From Chalara sp. BL73 (lineage: Eukaryota; Ascomycota; Leotiomycetes; Helotiales), in assembly GCA_918026815.1 (NCBI GenBank), contig CAKJVC010000246.1, forward strand, positions 1-64,000: a DNA stretch of 64,000 nucleotides, written 5' to 3'. Position 1 is the stretch's first letter; each line of letters starts with the position of its first letter. Shown piece after piece: positions 21,735-30,898 of this stretch. The position numbers were made by a program, and so were the translations under genes. The notes under the pieces are model-generated. The model was not told the DNA's origin, searched no databases, and saw only the letters and a program-made list of their open reading frames with translations.

Positions 21735-23957
21735 CTAGCAGTACTTGTTCTCTTTCAGCCACTGCCTCAGATCCGCTCGATCTCGATCTACCCAAGCAGC
21801 TGTTGCTGAGGTGGACTCTAGTGCTTGAGCAAGATATGCCTCATAAATCTGTATATATCTATTAGCGGGCGCTGTCACTCTCACACATCCAATAGTAGAC
21901 CTTACCGAATTGTCTTTATCCAAGAACTCTTGTACCTCAGCCAGTTATTCATGCGTGCACAGCGTCTCTGCACACAATCTCCAAATATCGCCCAAATACA
22001 TCACAACTGACCACGAGCTCCTCCTGAATCTTTGCCACATTCGCCCGGAGCCAGACCCATCGCGCTTCTGTCCCAGGACGGTGCGTCGACAAGCTGGTCA
22101 GAATTTCGCGGCATTCGTTTTGAGCAACCATTTCAGACCGTGTTGCAATCTCAATGGTGCGCGGTATGAGAGACGGGTTTCGGGAATACCCGAGGGGCAT
22201 GATGCTAGCATCAAGTTGATCTAAGCCAGGGGCTGTCTTCGATTGACTTTAGTATTCCGTCGTACTGCATATGCGGACATGGATCAGCGAAAAGCGCCAA
22301 CAGGAATCTGGAGAGGAGAAATTTACTTCTTTTGAGCCGCCCTGCTCGAGAACTATGGCAACTGTGGCAAATATGGCTTTGCGGATGTTGATATCAATGG
22401 CCGCAATCTCTCCGCGCACAGCATTTTCAAACATAGCAGAAGCAGAGTTTGCACCAGTTCATCCTCTGCAGAATTTGAGAACAGCAACGCCGTTACTAGT
22501 TGCTCTGGACACTTTTTGAGTGCGCACTCGGTGCCATTGCGAGCGCATCCGAAGTTATACCGATTCTATCTTTAGGAGAAAGGAGACCTGTCTCCCGCGT
22601 TCTGTCTTAGCTTTTGCAGAGACCAGGGCCTGCATAACACCCGATAAAGGCCGTTCAGGTCACCATTGATCTTACAGAAAGAGAGTGGCATCTTGAAACT
22701 CTCCGACCTAACATGGAGAGCCTTGTATCAACACCCTCTTTTTGTTCTTATTGCCAGAAATATAGGATACAGCACCTCATTATCTCCTGGTTTCTGGAAC
22801 CCGTCTTGGAGGAACCTGTGTTGCGTAAGGCGGATTGTGCCTGCCGATTCACCTTCCTCAACAGTGGTCACTGGATAATCCACATTCTTAAGGAGGATTA
22901 CCATTATGCGTCCGACGTCTCTACCACTGTCATGGCTCAACGCGTCCCAGGGATCATCTGTCGTCGTATTACCATAAGCATGCTCCTTGAGATATCTCTG
23001 CACGCTATTTACCAAATCTCCTCTCCCAAATATCCAGAGATCGTCTCTAAGATCGCACAGCCTTTGCCATACGAGACCTCATCCGAAATTGCCTCAATCT
23101 CGCTCGGCCTACGGATAAGAACTTCGATTGCATAGCTTACCCTTCCTGAATCGCGTTCAAGTCCCAGTTTATACGCACCACCCACAAAATGCCACCTCAT
23201 TTCCAAGGTCGGGTCAAGCCTACCACACGCATACAATTCGGCCCAGTCCGCGAACCCCTACTTGAGCCACACATATCCCACCGTTCCATGGTGACGGTGT
23301 TACCGAACCGTTGATGCGCGAGCTCGCGGACCAACACCGAGGCAGCGACTACGTCGACATCAGCGGTGTTTTGCTAAATACCACTGCTTTCGTATCCTTT
23401 CCATCTTAGTGAAATTGATGCTCTGACATGATATCCATGTTACTCAAGCACGTCAAGCTCCGCCCTGCTACCAGGGTTATAGTGAATGTAGCCTTGAGAC
23501 CAGGCTGATCGAAGCACGGGAATTCTGGCGTCACAGCCATCCACTTCTCTTCTCCATTCACATCCTTGTAGGGAGTCCTGAAGAACCCGGCGCCGTCATG
23601 CGTCAGATTTCCAATGAAACGAAGCTGGAGCTGGATTTTTGAAGGGAGCACTATAACTCCCCGCGAAACGATAATGGCTTGTTTGCTTGGTTGTATGTCA
23701 GGCCTGACCATTTGATAATGGTACCGTCTGCCAGGAGGACCTAGGTGTCGCTGATTAGAGACCACAAGCATTCAACGTGATTGAAGACATAGGATGTTTG
23801 ACTTCGAGATCGATATTTGCTGAACCGGAGAATTTCAGGGCCTCTGAGGGATCTGGCTCCAATGCCAAGCTGTTGTGGAGTTGCCGGATATGCTTGGGCA
23901 GAACCTTTCTCTCCCCTCCGCTAATGGAGCGTTAGATGGGGGTAATGCATCTCCCAT
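21735..23957 (-). pseudogene. Decayed M1-family zinc aminopeptidase
   Basis: Fragments of one M1 aminopeptidase (Ape2/Aap1 type) appear in the right order but in changing frames. They are GGERKVLPKHIR plus KFSGSANIDLEV (about 23930-23790); FIGNLTHDGAGFFRTPYKD and FPCFDQPGLKATFTITL (23700-23430); a zinc-site region RELAHQRFGNTVTM (about 23360-23300); AIEVLIRRPSEIEAI (near 23130); VQRYLKEHAYGNTTTDD (near 23000); an ERAP1-type C-terminal piece (22200-21949); and the terminal DRADLRQWLKENKY with stop at 21735. The first His of HExxH is Arg (RELAHQ), the GAMEN exopeptidase motif is missing, and the segment between MAVT and FPCFD is short by about 14 residues. Intact relatives are cytosolic enzymes of about 880 residues that trim peptides from the N-terminus. 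This copy cannot work. Confidence 0.85.
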
Positions 23958-24599
23958 CGTGTTAGAAATATTGGCCGAAGGCTAGAAACTCTACCCAAAA
24001 TATGAAACACAACGTACCAGGTGTTCTCTGGTAACTCGAATTCATGATAAGAACCCCCCCACTCCCCCTCTTCTCAATATTTAGTAAATAGCCTCGAAGG
24101 GAACATTAAAAAAAGCCGCCATAGAAACGGAGATATCGGAGCAACCTGGGTACGTCACTTTAAAATGTCAGCGAAGGCTTGCAGATAGTGCCTTCATTTG
24201 GTTATTAAGTCCCATGGTATTAGCGCACTCCTCACCCATAGTTGCACATGCCTCTTTCTTACATATCCGAGGAAAGTCCCCGGCTTCAGATGTCCGTCCA
24301 GCCGTGGGCTCCGAAGGCTCAAGCGATACACAACATACCTCGCTTAACCCACTCACCCCTTTTTCTCGCTTCTATGTCCTGCCAAGAGATGCAATCTGTA
24401 TCTCATGTGAATGCTGAACCAAAATCCCACGCAAAAAGAACCAGAAAGAGTTTAAACCAGGTATTTCGCTGTGGTATAGCAAGCCGTTTTCAATGTTGCA
24501 GAAGCTCTTCTACATTTAGCATAAGCCCAAACATGCATTGGACAACCCCGTCCTCACCGCTATCGCCTGAAATACGCCATCACTCCAACCAAACCCCTC
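23958..24599. other. Intergenic stretch upstream of the M1 relic
   Basis: No recognisable gene. Open frames on both strands (for example 24168-24356 and 24242-24616) overlap each other and carry no motif. Any remaining N-terminal debris of the aminopeptidase here is too eroded to read. Confidence 0.4.
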
Positions 24600-24857
24600 T
24601 CAAACATCGTCCCTAGTCAAGCGGTCAAATCTCTCGTCCTCTATTTTATTCCACTCCCTTCTTCCCAAAAAAATAATAAAGGTGAAAAAGCTAACAAAGC
24701 ACAGTCCAAACCCCGTCCACACAGCCCCAATAAGGCTGTGTGGGCAAATCCTTTCAGGATTTTCAACAAATACCAACAGTTTCCCTTTCAACATGGCGAA
24801 GAAAAAGAGCACCCTACGCCAAGGCAGCGGTTCTCGTGCCGCGGAATGGTGCGGCAT
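24600..24857 (-). CDS. Possible small single-pass membrane protein
   Basis: An 85-codon frame opens at ATG 24857; a second Met at residue 22 begins MLKGKLLVFVENPE. Residues about 42-66 are hydrophobic (GAVWTGFGLCFVSFFTFIIFLG) and are followed by a charged tail (RREWNKIEDERFDRL), a layout seen in small organelle membrane proteins. I do not recognise the family. An overlapping + strand frame (24682-24903) is less protein-like. It could be chance. Confidence 0.25.
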   Translation of the reverse strand: MPHHSAAREPLPWRRVLFFFAMLKGKLLVFVENPERICPHSLIGAVWTGFGLCFVSFFTFIIFLGRREWNKIEDERFDRLTRDDV

Positions 24858-25492
24858 GAATGCTCATGACAAGTTCGTTAGTTTATCGGGAGTGTGCATC
24901 TAAAAGCCCTAATATGTGTCAGGAAGGGCGAAGTTAGCTCTGTGAGTATTTACATTTCGTTAGTGAGTGACCGCTTGACTTGGGGAAGGGACTTTTTTTT
25001 CTGGGGGGTTACGTGGCCGTTTCTCGGTGTATGAAGATGATGTTGGATCTATGTTGGTGAGCTAGAGAAGCTGGCTGATGAGAAGGCTCGTTCTGGCATC
25101 TTTGTGACGATGTTCTGTGGATGTATTCAAAGATGTTTACACCTTCGGGCATGGCAGCTATCCCGGGTTTTGCTAATTTGAATCGCACGTGAATGTGTGC
25201 CTTGTCCACGGCCGTTAAAGGAGGTTGTCCATCATATGTGTGAAGCCCCGTTGCAAATTAGTTGTCTGCTTGCGCTTGGATAGGTTACGTGTAGGGGAAA
25301 ACCAGTGGTCTTTAAGTTTTCTTATATTATTATTCTTTGACTGCCAATACAAAAGCAACGACGTGGTATACTGCTCCTAAATGCTTATCCACACCAACCC
25401 TATTGAGCCTAAATCCTCTTCTCTTAAACCCAACTGATGAAATGCCGACCCTCCCACCCCAAATGCTCCACATATATGCACGCACCTTGGTA
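24858..25492. other. Intergenic stretch downstream of the acyltransferase
   Basis: No gene recognised. It lies between a possible small gene (-) and the 3' end of the acyltransferase (-). Confidence 0.35.
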
Positions 25493-26954
25493 TCACTTCC
25501 TCAATCCCACTGCTCCCAAAACCTTAAACACCAGATTCAACAGCAGCGCCAAAATCGCAGGAACCACAAAAATATTCGCGATTTCCCATCGATGTGCCAA
25601 CTTGACCTCAGTCTCGACAAAGCCCTCCTTGACCAACCCATCCTCTTTGATGTGGCCATTTGCCTCAGCGGCGTTTCCTGGAAAGCGACCTGTGGAAAGA
25701 TATTGCTCCAGAAGAGCATCTTTCTCATACCAGCGGTCACGGAGCCAGGTGTCGAATTCTGTGGGGCTTGATAGGGGAATATCTTTGATGGCAAACTTCC
25801 GCCAGTACATGTTGACTGAAGGTGGAGGCTGGCCACGGAGGTACATTGAGCGGAGGGTGAAGAGATCTTGGCCATATTCGCCTCGTCTGATACCAGTTAG
25901 CTGTTTCTTCTTAAGCCCGAATGCGGAACCTCATTCAAAACTTACGGAATGCCTTCGTAAGCTAGCGTGCAATCATATACGAAATCAACTGTATCCTTCA
26001 GCTCGTTCAGGCAGAAGTATGACCCTGTGCTCCTTGGCAAGAGCGCGTGCTGCATATCGTTCACACCAGTCTTCTCTGCCCATGCAGCACTCTTTTTCCT
26101 CCCGTTTACACACGCATTCGTACCTTCTGGAAATATGAGCAACCACATGGGATCCAAGCCCTCGGTTCCAGACATGGGGCCCTTATGCCGCTCCTTTAGC
26201 TTATTGAGTCGATGCGCGATTCGAGGCTGATCAGTAGCCATCTTTCTGGACATAAAGATGAAGCCGTAGAACATCATGCCCCAGCCAATGACTGGCACAT
26301 ATTTTAGGGACTCTTTGAGGATGATGTAGATGTGTCCATGCATTGATGGGGCGTTTGTATATGCGGCCCACCAGAGGTATAGCCAGTCAGAGTATAACTA
26401 TAGCTGTCAGTATTTCTCGAGTATAGATCGCGTGAGCTTCATATACCTGATGATTTGCTATCATGACCATTCTATCCGGAAACGCCAACTCAATCCTCCC
26501 ATCTGGTGTTTTCCGGAGCTGTCCGGCAACAGAGGCATCGCCGCTGATCCGAACCACGGTCGGACTCCACCACTGCGTCAAGGTTGTGACAAATATACCA
26601 AAAGATTGCTTCGTGAGTGCCATGTAGGCATAGTATAGATCCCTGTTTAACCAGTATAGAGGCACTCCTAAAAATTGAGTTATGACAATCCTGATGAAGT
26701 CAGTGAGCTTTCCGTGATGCTTTAGGTGAATAAACATACGCGAAGCATGATACGACGAAGTATAAAACAAGCAGAACAAGTCTCAGTATCTGTTTGGACC
26801 CTCCATGCTTGATATCACCGCCAGGATGCTCTGATTTCTGCGCCTGGTTTGCATGAACTATCGTTCTATCCTCGAGCCCTTCTACATGCACGGTTTTCCC
26901 CACCGGCGATTCTGCCGGTAAAGGTTTTCTTTGTATAAGAGTTTCGTTCGCCAT
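25493..26954 (-). CDS. Lysophospholipid acyltransferase (LPLAT/AGPAT family)
   Basis: Four exons (26954-26740, 26690-26447, 26397-25946, 25886-25493) give 434 residues. All introns have GT-AG ends and keep the frame (49, 49 and 59 nt). The hallmark acyltransferase block NHQ-LYSDWLYLWW, equivalent to NHx4D, is assembled across the second intron, and the substrate-binding block FPEGTN follows. There are hydrophobic segments near the N-terminus (LRLVLLVLYFVVSCFA and on) and at the C-terminus (IFVVPAILALLLNLVFKVLG), so it is an ER or lipid-droplet membrane enzyme that moves acyl groups from acyl-CoA to a lysophospholipid. The sequence resembles the fungal Cst26/LCLAT1-like branch, but the exact acceptor (lyso-PA, lyso-PI or lysocardiolipin) is not settled. 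The start ATG begins MANETLIQRK. It is divergent from the NADH kinase, with 593 bp between starts. Confidence 0.88.
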
Positions 26955-27547
26955 GATCTTCGAGTTTCTTTGCTTGGAAATGCTGCGCTCGTTTTATCTG
27001 CGGCTATGTCTCAGTCACCCACCTTGGAGATAGGCAGAGGTAGGCTGTCGTGTGCCAGGCGATTCAAACGTGTGACTGTCTTTGTTGAACAAGCAAGCCA
27101 CCTAGGCTATAGCTACTGAGTATGATTTGCCATGTACATTATGTTGTTTGCAAGCAAGTAGATTAGTTGTCTTAGCACAGCAACGCAAGTTACATGTCCC
27201 GTTCCGAAGGTGCCTCATTGTAGGCGGAAAGCTAGGCTACGTCAAGCCGCCTGATCGCAGCCTTATCAGCCATTAGCCTTATCCTTATCGCACGGGATAT
27301 AGTGGAGCCAGGGGGATGCATATGACGAATAGCAACTGCTCCAAGGAGAGCATAGGGAAAACATCATGAATGACCATTGATTATGAAAGCCAACAAAAGA
27401 ATTACTTTCGGGTGAGGGAGTGTGTACTAGTTTGGTGAAGCTGCAACTCGCTTTTAATAAAAGAAAAACAGAAATGGTATAGCACGCCAAGCCGCATGGT
27501 CGGCAAAGTAAACGGATCTTTACCTTCTTCTGTACAACATTGGCGCG
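26955..27547. promoter_or_regulatory. Shared divergent promoter region
   Basis: This is the 593-bp gap between the start codons of the acyltransferase (-) and the NADH kinase (+). Both promoters must lie here. No known operator is recognised with confidence. Confidence 0.5.
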
Positions 27548-28916
27548 ATGATCGTGAGAAGGCTGAAGAGGCTGCCAACTTCTCGCAGGAGGTGTTTCTC
27601 CAGTACAGTAAGGAGGAAAGAGATACAGGATGTAGAGTGCCTTAGCGACAGAATTATACCCAGATATAAAGGTCAGAACATCAAAATGTATTGCAAAAGG
27701 GCAAACGCTGATGTATCAACAGGGTCTCCAAGCAGTGATCTCCTCTCGCTACAATGGCCAGCTCCTCCTCGAAACATTCTTCTAGTCAAGAAAGACGATG
27801 CGCCGCACGTTACGCAGGCACTCATCGAATATGCTAAGTATGTCAGCTTTGTAAAATCAAGAATCTTGCTGACAACATAGGCATATTCACTCCAACTATA
27901 ACAATGTCTCGTTGATATTTGAGCCGAGGGTAGCAGCACAGTTGCACAAACAGTTTACATTTCCCATTTACACATCGACAACGCATGGAAATTTAGCCTC
28001 CAAGGTCGACTTAACCACGACTCTCGGAGGGGATGGCACAATTCTTCACGCTTCCTCCCTGTTCAGCACAACACTCAATGTGCCACCGATCCTCTCGTTC
28101 AGCATGGGCACACTGGGATTTCTAGGAGAATGGAAGTTCACAGAATACAAGCGCGCTTTCCGAGAGGTATACATGTCGGGGGCAGGTACTGGATCTCCTT
28201 TATTTCAAGGGGACCAACATCCACACATCCAAACACAAGTAGAGACAAGTGATATGACTGGCTGGTCAAGTGTCAGAGGGAAATCGATGGGGACCACGCG
28301 AAGCTCAAAAGTGCTGCTGCGGAATAGATTAAAGGTTGGAGTTTTTGATGGTGAGGGGAACCGAGTCATAGGAGACAACACATCAGAAAGCGCGGAATGC
28401 GATGTACACGCCCTGAACGAAGTCATCATTCATCGTGGAAAGGAGACTCATCTTGCTATTATAGAAGTCTTTGTTGGAGGCAGATTCCTTACGGAAGCAG
28501 TAGCTGATGGCATGATAATATCTACACCAACTGGAAGCACAGCCTATAGTTTGAGTTCCGGGGGTAGCATCATTCACCCGCTGGTCTCGAGTCTTCTCAT
28601 GACGCCTATATGCCCAAGAAGTCTATCTTTCAGACCGTTGGTCCTGCCATCGAACGCGCCGATCACACTGAGATTAAGTGAGAAGAATAGAGGCCGTGAC
28701 CTGGAAGTGAGCATTGACGGCAGAAGAAGGAGTCACGGGGTAGGTGTTGGCATGGAAGTAAGAGTACTTGGAGAAGAACTGCTCAGCGGTGGAGAATGGG
28801 GCGGAGGTGTTCCATGTATTATGAGAGGCACCTCAAGCGGCGTAAAGGAAGATGATGGCTGGGTGGGAGGATTGAATGGACTTCTGAAGTTCAACTATCC
28901 TTTTGGAGAAGAGTAA
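27548..28916 (+). CDS. NAD(H) kinase, probably mitochondrial (Pos5-like)
   Basis: Two exons (27548-27837 and 27881-28916) with a 43-nt intron give 441 residues. The N-terminus MIVRRLKRLPTSRRRCFSSTVRR is basic and lacks acids, as expected of a mitochondrial presequence. The catalytic GGDGT motif lies at about residues 146-150 (LGGDGTILHAS), followed by PILSFSMGTLGFLG, NEVIIHRG and the glycine-rich DGMIISTPTGSTAYSLSSGGS, all standard for the family. NAD kinases make NADP(H) from NAD(H) with ATP; the Pos5 branch prefers NADH and supplies NADPH in the mitochondrial matrix. The length and presequence favour that branch over the cytosolic Utr1 type. The frame is intact. Confidence 0.9.
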
Positions 28917-29420
28917 CTACGCTTTGTCGACGAAAATCGATACTTGTGCAGAACTCTAACAACTTGAACTTAAGGCAGGAAGCAAAGCCCAGGGGAAATT
29001 AGGGGCTACTTCGCTTAAGCAAAACTTAGCCGAAAGGAACCTTATCTATACACAAGAAGGCTTGAGCTTGGAAACATAGCTCAGATCAATAGAAGAACCT
29101 AATGTATCAATATCCAAGACGTAAATGGCGGGAGCAATGAATATCGAGTTCAAGACGTGGTTACACCGCTCTTTATCTTTCGAGTCTAAAACAACATGAT
29201 TCTCATCATGAATCTTCCAGCACACTTTACACAAGACATCTGCATCTCATGCCTTCTAGGAGGTTTCTAGATTTCTCGTCTATCTCTTTCTCTTCTTCTA
29301 TAACGACTCTCTTTTAAACTTGGCATTTAGATTTATACTGGAATTCAAACCATGGACCCTCCACAACATCTCATACAAGCCCGAGAGTGTTAATTCCTCA
29401 AAAAAAAAACACATCGAAAG
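28917..29420. other. Intergenic stretch
   Basis: This is the 3' flank of the NADH kinase and the promoter of the unknown gene at 29421. An A-run (nine A) sits about 10 nt upstream of its ATG. No other feature is recognised. Confidence 0.35.
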
Positions 29421-30524
29421 ATGCCAAATACTGAATCGACCTCCCTCTTACCTACACTCACACGCTCCGAACGAAAATCACTAGCGCGTCTCCTCTTCCT
29501 CTCGTCCGCCCAAGAACTCGCCAGCTCCTGGCTCTTAACCCAGCAAACCATGATCCCAACCCTCCCGCCCACGCTCCTCCATCCCGCCTCCCTCCTCTCC
29601 TCCCTCCACCTCCCGTTCTCCCTCCGATCCGCTCCCAAACCCTATCTCTGTCCGACCCACCAACCCCTTAACGCCAAGTTGCTCAACGAGATCCTCACCG
29701 AGCTAAGAGAAGAATGCACCGCGCGATTAAAAACACTGAGCGAGTGCAACGACCTCCTAGCCTGGGACATCACAGTCAGCATCTACAGACTAAGCGCGCT
29801 ACCCGGGCTTCTCACGCCCGACACATCCCGCGACCTCCTTCGGAAAGAAGCACGGATGGAAGGATATGACCGCGTGCTCGAGCGCAGGTGTATGGCGTGC
29901 ACGCTAGCGAGCATAGGCGGGCACGCAGCGATATTGTCTGATCTGAGGGCTAGCCTGGTGGGTCGGCGGACGAGACATCGTTTCCCCGTCCTTCTTCCGT
30001 TGGTCGATGCGTGGGTGGCACGCCATGCTGATCCGGAGGGTGTAATGGCGAGGAGCAAGGAGATGGGGAGGAAGATCGGGAGGGTGAGGAGGGAGCTGCA
30101 GCGGAGAAGACGGGAGGAGAGGTCGAGAGGGGAGATTGCTATGCGAGAAGAAGAAGGAAAGGCAGGAAATGGAGCGAAGGAGGTCAAGAATGGCGACGAT
30201 GAAATTCCTGTCCCGAACCTGGTTGGTGGTGGTGGGACGGGACGGCGTAATGCAGAATCTTCCCGCATTAACTGCTATGTGGGCTCTACACCCAGTCTTC
30301 ATCGCTCGGACACCAGCGTCTGCACGCAACTCCCTCGTATCCGGTACGATCCTCCTGCTCTTGAAATCACGCCTCCATCTCCTTCCTTGGAGGATACATC
30401 TTCCCGCGTGCGACGCGAACCCGGAGAGGGATGGCTTATGGGCGGAAGAGATAAGAGGACTGCGAGGAAGAGAGCGGAGACGTATAAGCGGCTGGTAGGT
30501 CGTGCGTATGAGCTGGACGCGTGA
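29421..30524 (+). CDS. Unknown basic protein, GC-rich gene
   Basis: One uninterrupted frame of 367 codons starts MPNTESTSLLPTLTRSER. I do not recognise the family. The first half is leucine-rich and probably helical (LARLLFLSSAQELASSWLL, LLNEILTELREECTARLKTL). A conserved-looking cysteine patch (RCMACTLASIGGH) follows, then a long Arg/Glu coiled-coil-like segment (MGRKIGRVRRELQRRRREERSRG) and a Ser/Pro-rich tail. Codons end in C or G far more often than in neighbouring genes. Downstream, 30564-30761 stays open and encodes ADRAEEYRRLVG, similar to AETYKRLVG at the end of this ORF. An intron 30495-30563 (GTAGGT...TGTAG, 69 nt) would fuse the two in frame and extend the protein. Confidence 0.6.
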   Translation: MPNTESTSLLPTLTRSERKSLARLLFLSSAQELASSWLLTQQTMIPTLPPTLLHPASLLSSLHLPFSLRSAPKPYLCPTHQPLNAKLLNEILTELREECTARLKTLSECNDLLAWDITVSIYRLSALPGLLTPDTSRDLLRKEARMEGYDRVLERRCMACTLASIGGHAAILSDLRASLVGRRTRHRFPVLLPLVDAWVARHADPEGVMARSKEMGRKIGRVRRELQRRRREERSRGEIAMREEEGKAGNGAKEVKNGDDEIPVPNLVGGGGTGRRNAESSRINCYVGSTPSLHRSDTSVCTQLPRIRYDPPALEITPPSPSLEDTSSRVRREPGEGWLMGGRDKRTARKRAETYKRLVGRAYELDA

Positions 30525-30898
30525 AGCCCAGGCTGTAAGGCGCGGATGCTGATGAGGTTGTAGGGCAGAGAGGTGAAGAGGAGGAAGCGGGAGATGTGTT
30601 TGAGGAGGTATATGGAGATGATGGGTGTAGTGGTGCGGAGACGAAGGATGAGGTCGGCCGCGGACAGAGCCGAGGAATATAGAAGGCTTGTGGGACTAAA
30701 TCCACTTGTAAGTTCGAGTGAATTTGTTCGAGATGAGCAATACCAAGGTTACCTGGCTTGATCATATCTAAGTATTATGGACAGAGAGAATGTATGGTGT
30801 AGGGAGATATCCAATTCGTCTAGTGGTATCTTTTGGATATGGTACAGTATAGTACAGCCCAGGCTATCTTATCTTGATATTCTTTCTATATCCAGACA

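Noticed and set aside
29783..30329. Minus-strand frames of 141-161 codons
   Set aside because: They lie wholly opposite the GC-rich gene at 29421 and have no motif; high GC on that stretch lowers stop density.
30805..30835. tRNA-like string TCGTCTAGTGGTATC
   Set aside because: Resembles a tRNA D-arm, but no anticodon arm or T-arm follows at the right spacing.
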